Shown here: one piece after another, positions 50,728 through 60,151 of the stretch
Numbering within the stretch: position 1 is the first letter of the stretch
Layout: each line of letters begins with the position of its first letter
Origin: Acidobacteriota bacterium
Lineage (GTDB): Bacteria; Acidobacteriota; Thermoanaerobaculia; Multivoradales; J023
Direction of reading: 5' to 3'
Length of the DNA: 64,000 nt
Assembly: GCA_029263315.1 (NCBI GenBank)
Contig: JAJCXR010000032.1
Coordinates: 62,001 to 126,000, forward strand
Notes under the pieces: generated by a model
Databases searched by the model: none
Told to the model about the DNA's origin: nothing
What the model saw: only the letters and a program-made list of their open reading frames with translations
Made by a program: the position numbers and the translations under genes

Positions 50728-52404
50728 CTATTCTGCCGCTTCGAGCGGCGCATCTGCCGCTGCCTTTGGCGCCAGCTCCTGCAACAACCCGTACAAAACA
50801 GTCACATCCAGGGGTTTCGGTAGAACCCTTTGAAAACCGGAATCCAAAGCTCGTTTTTGGGACGCCTTGTCGACAAATCCGCTGACCGCGATCAGGGTCA
50901 TGGCATGGGGCAGCTCGACCAGGCGGGAGGCCACCTCGAAACCATCCATCTCAGGCAAACCCAGGTCGCACACGACGATCTCTGGTTTGAACGTAGAAAC
51001 TCTGTCGATGGCGGTGGGGCCGTCGCCGGCAACTTCCACTTCGTGGCCGTCCAATCGCAACAACTCGGACAGGCCAAGAATCGAAGCCTCGTGATCATCG
51101 ATGAGCAGAATGCGCCGTCTCGAGGCGATGTCCATCCCCCCCTGTTCCTCCTCCAAGGCACTGGGAGGGCTGCCGAGGGGAAAATGAAGGGTGAGCGTCA
51201 ACCCCCTGCCCATGCCATCGCTGTGGGCCTCCAGCGATCCTTCATGGGCCTCCACCAAGGCCTTGACAATGGCCAAGCCAAGACCCAAGCCCCCGACCAT
51301 GCGTTTCCGCGCTTCACTGGTCTGCGAGAAGGGCTCAAAAACCTGCTGCAGGTGCTGCTCCTCCATGCCACAGCCATCGTCGATGAGCTCGAGGGTCGCC
51401 ATGGTTTCGCCGGCCTGGACGAGGACCTTGATACAGCCACCGGGGTCGGTGAATTTGCTGGAGTTGGAAATCAGATTGCCAACGATTTGGGCGATACGGG
51501 TCGGGTCGGCCAGAACCCAAACCGGGTCCTCGGGGGCGATGAATTGAAGCTGAAGATCGCGGCCTTCGATTTCATCGCGCCAGGCTTCTACAGTGTGCCC
51601 CACCTCGGTGACCAGATCGAGGGGGCGTCGCTGAACCTCGAGGGTGCCTCGAATCATCCTCGACGCGTCGAGGAGGTCATCCACCAGACGGCCCAGATGC
51701 TCGATCTGCAGCGAGGCTACATCCTCCATGCGGCGCCGCAAATTCTCGTCGGGGCGTCGTTTGATGACTTCCTGCGAGCTGCGTAAGGCATTCAGTAGAT
51801 TCCGCAGCTCGTGTCCCAGCATTGCTAGGAAGCGGTCCTTGGCGGCTTGCGACTCCCCCAGTTTTCGGTTGACCTCCACCAAATCACCTTGGGCACGCAG
51901 TAGCTCTTGATTTTGTTGCAAGACCTCGCCGAAGGGGTTACCCGGCGAGGTCCGGGTCAAGATATCGACCCCATCCAAGAGCTCTTGTACATCGAGAACC
52001 GGCCCCGGTAGATCGAAACCCAGGGTGACTGAGGTACCCCGCTCTTCCGTGGTCTCGATGTCGAAATAGTCCACCAACCGTCGGGCCCCGGACAGGCCGA
52101 GGCCCAAGCCGGTGGTAGACCTGTAGCGCCCCTGCATGATCTCATCGAGGTGGTTGATGCCAGGCCCGGAATCTTCCACCCGCACCAACAGTCGCGGCAC
52201 CGGAGCGCTCTCGACCAGGAACGCCACGTGTCCTCCGTGACCGTATTGATAGGCATTGCGTGCAATCTCCGAAACCGCCGTTGCCAAGCGAGTTCGAGGG
52301 CTTCCGGCGAGGCCCAATTGCTCGGCCAATTGACGTGTGCGTTGCCGCACCAGCACCAGATCGTGCTCGGCTTGCACGGCTACCTTGAGAATTTGGGTGG
52401 TCAT
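50728..52404 (-). CDS. RsbT-type ATPase / histidine kinase / receiver hybrid
   Basis: 558 residues in three parts. Residues 1-135 are an anti-sigma-type GHKL ATPase like RsbT (VSEIARNAYQYGHGG as the N-box, DSGPGIN as G1, GLGLGLSGARRLVDYF as G2). Residues 185-420 form a histidine kinase: LGHELRNLLNALRSS with the phospho-His near 197, N-box IVGNLISNSSKF, DDGCGM and GGLGLGLAIVKAL. Residues 430-550 are a receiver with LLIDDHEASI and CDLGLPEMDGFE (phospho-acceptor Asp). It is the last gene of the stressosome operon, its start overlapping the previous stop. The hybrid could pass partner-switch state into a phosphorelay. Confidence 0.88.
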   Translation of the reverse strand: MTTQILKVAVQAEHDLVLVRQRTRQLAEQLGLAGSPRTRLATAVSEIARNAYQYGHGGHVAFLVESAPVPRLLVRVEDSGPGINHLDEIMQGRYRSTTGLGLGLSGARRLVDYFDIETTEERGTSVTLGFDLPGPVLDVQELLDGVDILTRTSPGNPFGEVLQQNQELLRAQGDLVEVNRKLGESQAAKDRFLAMLGHELRNLLNALRSSQEVIKRRPDENLRRRMEDVASLQIEHLGRLVDDLLDASRMIRGTLEVQRRPLDLVTEVGHTVEAWRDEIEGRDLQLQFIAPEDPVWVLADPTRIAQIVGNLISNSSKFTDPGGCIKVLVQAGETMATLELIDDGCGMEEQHLQQVFEPFSQTSEARKRMVGGLGLGLAIVKALVEAHEGSLEAHSDGMGRGLTLTLHFPLGSPPSALEEEQGGMDIASRRRILLIDDHEASILGLSELLRLDGHEVEVAGDGPTAIDRVSTFKPEIVVCDLGLPEMDGFEVASRLVELPHAMTLIAVSGFVDKASQKRALDSGFQRVLPKPLDVTVLYGLLQELAPKAAADAPLEAAE

Positions 52405-53426
52405 TCTTTCCCCCGGCGGCGCAGGGCGACGATCGCAACGTCATCCCGTCCCACGCCGTGGTCCCGATACACCATGCCGGCGATCAACGATGGATGCCGC
52501 CGGACCAATCCGGGGTAGTCGTCGAGGTTCCAGCGATTGGCGACCCCGTCCGAATGCACCATGATCAGGGAACCTTCGGGCCATGGATAGCGAAAACCCT
52601 GGACGGCGACGGAGCCATGACCGAGTGTGCCGTTGAGGCTCGCCAATCCCCGACGCATTTCGCCGTCGATCAACGCCGCATTGATGTTTCCGAGACCGGC
52701 GAACTCGAGACTTTCTTGCTCCGCATCGAGGACGATGCAGGCGCCGGCTGCACCTCGGGTATCCGCCAACCCGCTGTGCAGGTCGAGAAGCAAATCCTCA
52801 GCCCCCCGCGGCCGGGCCTCCGACAGCACCTGCAAAGCGCGTTCTGCCGCCCGGTGAGCCAGCGCCCCATGTCCCAGTCCGTCGACGACCAGCAGCAAGC
52901 TCCTACCGTTGGCCAGGGTTCGGTAGCCCCAACCGTCGCCACAGGCGGTCTGCCCGTGTTTGGCTCGAAGCACCGTCCCGAGCTGCACCTCGCCGGTCGT
53001 CTTTCCGGCTCCGTGGCAGCCGTACAGTCGGCTAGAAATGACCGTGCCATTGCCAGGCAGCGAAAAGATCTCGAATTGATCGGAAAGACGGCGAATTGCC
53101 CCTAACCCTTCACCCAACGAGTTGGCCGTCGAAGCTCCGCCCGCCAGGGCCCTCCCCAGGTTGGCGATGCCGGGACCGTGGTCGATGAACAACAAATCGA
53201 CCCAACGATGCCGTCCATCCGACGAAGCCGACAGCAGGACCTCGCCACCGCCGGCGTGCAAGATCAAGTTGTTGGCAGCTTCGGTGACAATCAGAGCCAG
53301 TCGCCCCAGTGTCTCCTCATCGAAGTCTTGCAGCCTGGCCAGGGAAAGGGCGCGATAACGGGCCGTGGCCACCTGGCTTCGTTCCGTGACCTCGACCGCA
53401 GTGATCGAATGGGGTCGGATGATCAT
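52401..53426 (-). CDS. RsbT-type ATPase fused to SpoIIE/PP2C phosphatase
   Basis: 341 residues. Residues 1-135 are a GHKL ATPase of the RsbT/RsbW type (LIVTEAANNLILHAGGG N-box, DHGPGIANL, GEGLGAIRRLSDQF). Residues 145-341 are a PP2C/SpoIIE-like phosphatase with GWGYRTLANGRSLLLVVDG then GLGHG (the metal-binding Asp-Gly), HSDG near 292 and VGRDDVAIVALRR at the end. In Bacillus the RsbX phosphatase resets RsbR/RsbS; here the same activity is joined to an ATPase. Overlaps of four bases with rsbT and the next hybrid imply one translation unit. Confidence 0.9.
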   Translation of the reverse strand: MIIRPHSITAVEVTERSQVATARYRALSLARLQDFDEETLGRLALIVTEAANNLILHAGGGEVLLSASSDGRHRWVDLLFIDHGPGIANLGRALAGGASTANSLGEGLGAIRRLSDQFEIFSLPGNGTVISSRLYGCHGAGKTTGEVQLGTVLRAKHGQTACGDGWGYRTLANGRSLLLVVDGLGHGALAHRAAERALQVLSEARPRGAEDLLLDLHSGLADTRGAAGACIVLDAEQESLEFAGLGNINAALIDGEMRRGLASLNGTLGHGSVAVQGFRYPWPEGSLIMVHSDGVANRWNLDDYPGLVRRHPSLIAGMVYRDHGVGRDDVAIVALRRRGKE

Positions 53427-53854
53427 CGGCCGTCGTCCTTGAGCCAGATGGCCACCGAGATACTGGTTCCCGTAACCTCCGAAGACTGGATGTCGAATTG
53501 ATCGACCAATCGACGCGCCCCCCCCAGACCCAAACCCAAACCCACACCGGAGGTGAAACCATCGGCCAGGGCGTCCTCGACATTGTCGATCCCAGGCCCT
53601 TGGTCTGCGAAAGTCGCCCCCAACCCCAGCCGTTCCCCGTCTCGATAGACCTTCAGCTCAACCACCCCCCCACCTCCGTAAACCAGCATATTGCGGGTCA
53701 GCTCGCTGCTCGCCGTCACCAGACGAGTGCGGCTGAGAACGCTCAGATTCAATCGTTCGGCGTGCGTCGACACGGCACGTCGTACGACAGAAATGTCGCG
53801 ATCTTGGCGCACGACAATTGACTGTAACGGGGTAGTGATCACGACCCCGATCAA
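53423..53854 (-). CDS. rsbT: RsbT anti-sigma-type serine kinase
   Basis: 143 residues. In the partner-switching model RsbT is held by the RsbR/RsbS core and, when stress releases it, phosphorylates and activates the downstream output. GHKL motifs: SELTRNMLVYGGGG (N-box), ATFADQGPGIDNVE (G1), GVGLGLGLGGARRLVDQF (G2). The start is TTG at 53854, overlapping the rsbS stop by four bases; GTG at 53842 is a less likely alternative. It contains no phosphatase or sensor domain. Confidence 0.92.
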   Translation of the reverse strand: MIGVVITTPLQSIVVRQDRDISVVRRAVSTHAERLNLSVLSRTRLVTASSELTRNMLVYGGGGVVELKVYRDGERLGLGATFADQGPGIDNVEDALADGFTSGVGLGLGLGGARRLVDQFDIQSSEVTGTSISVAIWLKDDGR

Positions 53855-54213
53855 ACCAGCAGTTTCTTCAAGAGGGCCATGCCACGATCGACATCGAGGC
53901 TCGTATGCACGCCTTCGAGGGTCAAACCGAGCTCCACCAGCGTCATGGCGACGGCCGGCTGCATTCCCACCAAGACCGTTTCAGCGCCCAGCAGCTTGGC
54001 CATCGAGCTAATACCAGCCAGCACCCTGGCAATGAACGTATCCAGGGTGTCGAGCCCGGAAATATCCAATAGGACTCCCCGCGCTTGCGTCGTCAGCAAT
54101 CGTTCGCCGAGGTCTTCCCGCAGGGTCAGAGCGAGGCGATCGTGCATATCGACTTGGATCGTCACCAGCAGGCATTCTTCGATCTTGACGATGGCGATGC
54201 GTTCGAGGGTCAC
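53851..54213 (-). CDS. rsbS: RsbS STAS-domain antagonist
   Basis: 120 residues from a GTG at 54213 that overlaps the rsbR stop by four bases. The single STAS domain shows IVKIEECLLVTIQVDMHDRL at the start (the usual RsbS sequence VSIQVDLHDR) and LLDISGLDTLDTFIARVLAG near 55-70. The conserved Ser in DISGLD is the site RsbT phosphorylates in Bacillus. It is one of the two core proteins of the stressosome shell. The longer frame in this region continues upstream only through rsbR. Confidence 0.92.
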   Translation of the reverse strand: MTLERIAIVKIEECLLVTIQVDMHDRLALTLREDLGERLLTTQARGVLLDISGLDTLDTFIARVLAGISSMAKLLGAETVLVGMQPAVAMTLVELGLTLEGVHTSLDVDRGMALLKKLLV

Positions 54214-55070
54214 TCGGAGACCGTCACTTTCAAGCCATAGGTTGCCAAGGCAGTCTTGAGCGCCGCGGCCAGCGTCGACTCGGTCTTGATATCCCCCAAA
54301 TTGATCTTGAGATGGACGATGGTCTGAGCAATCTGAGGCCGGATGCCGCTCAAGATGCAGTTGGCCCCCATAAGACGGGAGGCGGCCACCGTGCGCATCA
54401 GGTGTTGTGCCATGCGGGTATCGATGGCGGGCACACCGGTCAAGTCGATGATGGCGATCTCGGCACCCGTCGTATTGATGGCATCGAGTAGGGCTTCCGT
54501 CACCATTTGGCTGCGGCGGGTATCGAGGGTGCCGACCAGGGGCAGGGCCAAGATGCCATCCCAGATCTTGACCACCGGCGTCGAGAGCTCTTCCATCTCT
54601 TCCTGTTGCCGATGGATGGTCGCTTCCCTTCGCCGCTGATAGACCTCGGTGGTGAAGATCGCCAATTGATCGAGAATGTCGAGCAGCAACCACACCTCCT
54701 CGTCCAAACTAGAGATCTTCTTGGAGCTCAACAGACGCTCCACCAAAGGATGGCGCAGGGAAAGGACAAAGGTTGCGGTTTCGGTGGGCGAAAACCCCGC
54801 TTTGTCTCGGGCCTCCGAAATCTCCTTCAAGAGCCCGTTGACCGCTTGCCAATTCGGGGCTGTGAAGTCTCGTCCCTGCCCCCCCAAGGCGGCGGTCAAA
54901 GCCTTCAACAGTGCCTTGGATTCCTGCTCCAGCTTTTTTTGGTCCATGAGATCCAGGCGCAGGGTGTCGGCGGTCAATTGGGATTCGATCCAATCCTTGA
55001 GAATTTCGTCCTGCTGCTCTTGAATCAGGCCGACCGTCTGGGTCGAAATCTGTCGCAAGTCTTTAATCAT
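54210..55070 (-). CDS. rsbR: RsbR-like stressosome sensor (N-terminal helical plus STAS)
   Basis: 286 residues. The first 155 are a helical bundle of the RsbRD-N type (QEQQDEILKDWIESQL at 18-33, LLLDILDQLAIFTTEVYQRR near 130-149), not the globin-like domain of B. subtilis RsbRA. Residues 165-283 are a STAS domain (TPVVKIWDGILALPLVGTLD) with the phospho-threonine positions DLTGVPAIDT and GIRPQIAQT. GAGG lies 9 bases before the ATG at 55070. It is the first gene of the operon; mscS is 113 bases further upstream on the same strand. Confidence 0.92.
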   Translation of the reverse strand: MIKDLRQISTQTVGLIQEQQDEILKDWIESQLTADTLRLDLMDQKKLEQESKALLKALTAALGGQGRDFTAPNWQAVNGLLKEISEARDKAGFSPTETATFVLSLRHPLVERLLSSKKISSLDEEVWLLLDILDQLAIFTTEVYQRRREATIHRQQEEMEELSTPVVKIWDGILALPLVGTLDTRRSQMVTEALLDAINTTGAEIAIIDLTGVPAIDTRMAQHLMRTVAASRLMGANCILSGIRPQIAQTIVHLKINLGDIKTESTLAAALKTALATYGLKVTVSE

Positions 55071-55182
55071 CACAATTCCTCATCCGTTGCGTAAAGTGCT
55101 ATGGGCGGCGACTTGTCCGCCCGAGCACCGTTTTTTCGGCGGCGGGCTCAACACTAACGTATTCGGTGATCAGTATCTCGCA

Positions 55183-56175
55183 TCAGTCGTTGCCGACCTG
55201 GTCACGGGTCGCCCCCTCATAGCCCTCTTGGGTCGCCCCGGCGGGGCCCGAGTCCCGCCTTCCGAGATCCGGCAAAGCCTCCGCCAGGGGCTGACCGCCC
55301 TTGATGCCGAAGTCCAGGGTCCGGATGGGGAAAGGAATCATGATGTCGTTGGCGTCGAAGGCTTCTTTCAACGCGATGATCGCCTGACTGACCCCTGCCT
55401 TGTAGTCTGCCATGCGTTCGAAGTCGATCCAAAACCGGGCCACCAAATCGATCGAGCTGGAGCCGAAGCCCTCGAAGAAGATCTCGACACCTTGATCTGT
55501 GTCGCGCATCTCGAGACCGGCGATGGCATCATGGGCGATGCTCTTGACCCGCCTCAGATCCTCGCCGTAGGACACACCGACTGCCACGTCGACACGACGT
55601 TTGCCACTGCGTGACAAGTTGATCAACACATTTTCGAAGATCTCTTTGTTGGGAATCAAGACAATTCGACCGTCCGTCGTGCGCAGCCGCGTCGTGCGCA
55701 GGTCGATGGCGTCCACCTTGCCTTCGACGTCTTGGGTGTCGATCAGGTCTCCGACCATCATCGGTTTCTGAAACGATAGATAGACCCCAGCGATGAGGTT
55801 GGCGGCCACGTCCTGGAAAGCGAAGGCCAGGGCGATGCCGACGACGCCAGCACCCGCTAGGAGCGAGGTGACTGTCTTGTCGAGCTGTAGGACTCCAAGG
55901 GCCACAAATAGCCCGATCATCAGCACCGTAATATTGGCCAAGGTCGCCAGCAGACGGGGGATCGACTGGCTGGTGGTCACTCTGGCGACCAGACGACGCA
56001 CCAGGCTGCGGGCCAGCTTGGCCAGCAGACCGAACACCACCACCACGATCAGGGCGACCACGAGATTGGGCAGCAGGGCGATCCCCGACTCCCACCAAGT
56101 ATGTACTTTGTCTTGCAGGGTGGCGAAGGAAGACCCCGCGCCCTCAGTTGCTGCTGCCAACACTCCTTCTTCCAT
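55183..56175 (-). CDS. mscS: Small-conductance mechanosensitive channel (MscS family)
   Basis: 330 residues. Three membrane helices are seen near the front, with the pore helix TM3 as LLAGAGVVGIALAFAFQDVA then NLIAG (about 118-140) and the conserved beta-domain GDLIDTQDVEGKVDAIDLRTT after it, then PNKEIFENVLINLSRSG. The length and motif order are those of E. coli MscS. The ATG at 56175 is preceded by GAGGAAATA. It would release solutes on sudden osmotic down-shift. Its position just upstream of the stressosome genes raises the possibility of co-transcription and an osmotic input. Confidence 0.93.
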   Translation of the reverse strand: MEEGVLAAATEGAGSSFATLQDKVHTWWESGIALLPNLVVALIVVVVFGLLAKLARSLVRRLVARVTTSQSIPRLLATLANITVLMIGLFVALGVLQLDKTVTSLLAGAGVVGIALAFAFQDVAANLIAGVYLSFQKPMMVGDLIDTQDVEGKVDAIDLRTTRLRTTDGRIVLIPNKEIFENVLINLSRSGKRRVDVAVGVSYGEDLRRVKSIAHDAIAGLEMRDTDQGVEIFFEGFGSSSIDLVARFWIDFERMADYKAGVSQAIIALKEAFDANDIMIPFPIRTLDFGIKGGQPLAEALPDLGRRDSGPAGATQEGYEGATRDQVGND

Positions 56176-56371
56176 TATTTCCTCTTCGGCGTTGATTTTG
56201 TGGCCTGTGGGTGGCCGACTCAGCCACTCGTCCCAAGGATCCTTGCAAGACACAAGCCAGCGTTAGCTTTCGGGCGAAATACACGACGACGTCGCAACCA
56301 CGACCACCCCTTCTCCTTTGGTCCGTGGGAGCCCCCTCGGTCGACTTCAGGGAGCGATGTTTCTCGATCTC

Positions 56372-56410
56372 AGAGGTTGTTATCAGAGGCTGTATTCGGA
56401 GGTTCGTATC
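56372..56410 (+). repeat. Three 13-bp direct repeats upstream of the kinase promoter
   Basis: AGAGGTTGTTATC, AGAGGCTGTATTC and GGAGGTTCGTATC follow each other without gaps, with two weaker relatives (CCAGAAGTTGTG, AGGCAGGTTGTA) directly after. This is the only 13-bp-period set in the window, and its position just before the -35 suggests repeated regulator binding. Confidence 0.6.
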
Positions 56411-56417
56411 CCAGAAG

Positions 56418-56445
56418 TTGTGAGGCAGGTTGTAAGGGCTACAAT
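56418..56445 (+). promoter_or_regulatory. Promoter-like TTGTGA-16-TACAAT before the histidine kinase
   Basis: TTGTGA at 56418-56423 and TACAAT at 56440-56445 with a 16-base spacer; the predicted start is about 70 bases before the ATG. Confidence 0.5.
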
Positions 56446-56520
56446 CGATTCCCTAATTTACCAGCAACCTGCCATTGACAAGTGCGGTCGCATCACCGAA
56501 GCTAGCTCGAAGCCGCCCTG

Positions 56521-57628
56521 ATGTCGGGTTTTACCTATCTAACCCCGATCGAGATTCAAACCGCTACCAGCCAGAAGGATCTGTATCCCTTGACCGCGCA
56601 AACCAACGACGACACCGCCGAGACTCCAGGGTTTCTGGTCCTCTGGCCGGATGGCAGGATGGAAGCCGACGGAGTTGTACGCCGCCTTTTGCATAGTGAA
56701 GACTCGGCAGATAAGGCAAGGCTCGCCTGTCTGCTCGAGGACGTATTGCCTGATTTGCCCTCTGACCACTCTCCCCGCAACTTCGAAGTGAGCTGCGCCG
56801 ACGGCTCCCGTGTCAGCCTGGAGATCACAGCCAGCCCGTTGGACACGGTGACGGTGGTCACCGTGCGTCCAGCCCCAGCCGACGCCAAAAACTTCACCTA
56901 CCAGGGACTCCTGGCCAGCGCCCTGGTCGGCCTGCATCACCAAAACGCCCATGAGCTGCGCGGCCCCCTCAACTCGATGAGCCTCAACCTGGCCCTGCTG
57001 GGGAGAGCCGCCCGCGGTGAGTTGGGGGACCTTCCAAACGTCCAGGAAAAACAACAGGAATGGGTCGAAGCCTTACGTGACGCCGTGGCCTCCCTCAGCA
57101 AAGGCCTCGACCGTTGGTCCACCTTGGCGGCGCCGGGGGCAGCGGCGGGCTCCGAGGGTAGCTCGGGCGTCGACCTGCGCAAGCTGTTGATCGACCTCGA
57201 CGTTTCCTTGACCCCCCTGGCAGGCAAGCTGGCGCGGCAGCTGGAGATCGAGATACCCGACAACGCCGTATGGCTTGATGTTTCACCGAAATCGTTCATG
57301 CGGCAGCTCGCGGCGTTGACCTGCGCCAGTCTCGAGTCCTTGCCGCAGAGCCTGCGCTTGCGGGTCTCAACCAGGCCGAGAGATGGAGAAATCGATATAG
57401 AGGCGATCACCGAGTCGAGCGCCGAGGTCGAATCCGAAGATGACGACGGCACGGACGGAACCGGTGAGGCCAGCGAGCCGCTTGCCGCCGCGCCGCTGAT
57501 CAGCACGCTGATCCCCGCGCTGCACCGGGTCATCGCCCCGGCCGGGGGCCGATTGCATCCCTTGGAGGCAACGGGCTGGCGGATGACCTGGCCAGCGCCG
57601 CAGACTTCGGCCGAGGAGGACCCTGACG

Positions 57629-57636
<8 letters not shown>
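56521..57636 (+). CDS. Histidine kinase-like protein with weak ATPase domain
   Basis: 371 residues. Residues 1-135 resemble a PAS-like sensor (PGFLVLWPDGRMEADGVVRR). A dimerisation domain carries the phospho-His in NAHELRGPLNSMSLNLALL near 141-160. The following ATP-binding domain is poor: no clear N-box or GLGLG loop is seen before the acidic Glu/Asp-rich segment near 300. It has no membrane helix, so it is cytosolic. The gene overlaps the sigma-54 activator by eight bases, which strongly suggests a pair. It could be a kinase that has lost ATP binding, or a phosphatase or regulator of the activator. Confidence 0.75.
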
Positions 57637-59026
<1,390 letters not shown>

Positions 59027-59126
59027 GCCGCGGCTGCCCGCCTTCGAAAATCTTCCGCCGTCACTTGTAATTTGTTCGATGGCTTTGCAAGTCTTGCTTT
59101 GGTCACCCACCTGGGCGAGCGCGTAC

Positions 59127-59159
59127 GGTGTTCGGTAACGGCAATTCCGAACCTACACC
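59127..59159 (+). promoter_or_regulatory. Dyad possibly bound by the NtrC-type activator
   Basis: GGTGTTCGG (59127-59135) and CCGAAC (59147-59152) plus ACACC (59155-59159) form an inverted repeat around TAACGGCAATT. It lies about 75-105 bases upstream of the sigma-54 -24 box, a normal enhancer distance. A terminator role is less likely because no T-run follows. Confidence 0.45.
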
Positions 59160-59232
59160 AGAGCCCAGACCATCCATCAAACTCTTATTTCTCAGTAGTT
59201 TGCAGATATTTAGGCCAGCCCCAACAATGATC

Positions 59233-59249
59233 TGGCATCCGCCTTGCAG
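59233..59249 (+). promoter_or_regulatory. Sigma-54 (-24/-12) promoter
   Basis: TGGCAT-N5-TTGCAG matches the sigma-54 consensus (TGGCAC-N5-TTGCA/T) except for C to T at one place. The expected transcription start is around 59261, about 70 bases before the ATG of the ferritin-like gene. The 306-base gap has no gene. Confidence 0.8.
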
Positions 59250-59332
59250 TTTATTTGAGCATCACGAGGCAGGCCGCCGGTAAACCAACTGGCCGCCGGT
59301 CCGAAACAACTCCCACGAAAGGATGCTCTATA

Positions 59333-59797
59333 ATGGAAAGCAAGCTAAATCTGAATACTGAGACGATGGAAGCCCTCCAGGACCTCATCGAGGCCAACAT
59401 CGATAGCTCGGCTATCCTCCGAGAAGCTGCCGAAGCCATCGACCACGATGCCATGACCTCCCTGTTCCAACGGGTCGCCAAGGATCGCGAAACCCACACC
59501 ACCGAGCTTCAGCGCTACGTGCGGTTGAATCGGGAAGAGCCCGCCGATGACGGCTCCGTCGGCGGTACGCTGCGCAAACAGTGGCTAAAGCTGCGCTCCG
59601 CCATCAACTCCGGCGATGCCGTCGTGGTGCTCTCCGAGGCCGAAGCTGCCGAAGACGTGATCAAGGGCAAGTACGAGGACCTGATGGTCAAGACAGCCGG
59701 CTCGGCCATGAACGACGTGCTCATGCGCCAGTTCCGCGAAGTCAAGTACCACCACGACCTGATCCGTAACCTGCGCGATGCGGCCAAGGCGGCTTGA
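59333..59797 (+). CDS. PA2169/DUF2383-family four-helix-bundle protein
   Basis: 154 residues, entirely helical and matching the DUF2383 (PA2169) ferritin-like family in pattern: MEALQDLIEANIDSSAILREA, FQRVAKDRETHTTELQRYV, DGSVGGTLRKQWLKLRSAIN and FREVKYHHDLIRNLRDA. The acidic/His positions of the bundle are in keeping with a ferritin-like fold, but metal binding is not shown. Known members respond to stress. ATG at 59333 follows AAAGGAT. It is the only clear target of the sigma-54 promoter upstream. Confidence 0.9.
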   Translation: MESKLNLNTETMEALQDLIEANIDSSAILREAAEAIDHDAMTSLFQRVAKDRETHTTELQRYVRLNREEPADDGSVGGTLRKQWLKLRSAINSGDAVVVLSEAEAAEDVIKGKYEDLMVKTAGSAMNDVLMRQFREVKYHHDLIRNLRDAAKAA

Positions 59798-60151
59798 GCC
59801 GTCACGGGGAGCCTCCGGCCCGCAGCCAACCCGGAACCTGGGCTACAGGCAGGTTCATCAACACAGCGGCTCGACGGACACGGCGGCTCGACGGACACGG
59901 CAGTTCGTCTTTGCTCGGCGATATCGCGGCCACCCTACCGCGATGTCGCCGAGCGTTGTCCCCGGCCCGTGGGCCGCACTCTCCATTGAAATAGCCCCTC
60001 AGGGTCCGCAAAGAAAGAAGCTCCCAGCATCGAGGTCATGCACTTGCCCCCTAATGCGGAGCTAATTCTGGCGTGGCCCCCCAGAGCTACGCAACCGGGT
60101 CGATCCCGACCTGTCAACCCAAACCCGTTTCCCCGTCCCAAGGATTTTCTT
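59798..60151 (+). other. 354-base intergenic region with a long hairpin
   Basis: No gene. It contains two identical 17-bp units (CGGCTCGACGGACACGG, 59867-59883 and 59884-59900) and a 16- to 17-bp hairpin (arms 59913-59929 and 59938-59954, loop of 8), followed by no T-run. The first 60 bases are plain. A promoter for the next gene is not obvious. Confidence 0.7.
59913..59954 (+). terminator. Long inverted repeat
   Basis: Arms GCTCGGCGATATCGCGG and CCGCGATGTCGCCGAGC pair over 17 bases with one T-G wobble and an 8-base loop CCACCCTA. Position after the ferritin-like gene suits a terminator or a REP-type element; the T-run needed for a classic terminator is missing. Confidence 0.45.

Larger units (their letters stand above)
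56176..56520 (+). other. Divergent intergenic region, mscS / histidine kinase
   Basis: 345 bases with no gene. It holds a run of three 13-bp units, a promoter-like element and, near 56475, a TTGACA without a matching -10. The first part, next to mscS, has no clear signal. The region is less GC-rich than the genes around it. Confidence 0.7.

Noticed and set aside
53851..54693. 280-codon frame extending rsbS upstream
   Set aside because: The extra part is the shifted frame of rsbR; the STAS domain begins right after the GTG at 54213.
56475..56480. TTGACA as a -35 for the histidine kinase gene
   Set aside because: No -10 at 16-18 bases; the TTGTGA/TACAAT pair upstream fits better.
59070..59100. 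Second sigma-54 promoter (TGGCTTTGCAAGTCTTGC)
   Set aside because: Spacing between the GG and GC pairs is wrong.
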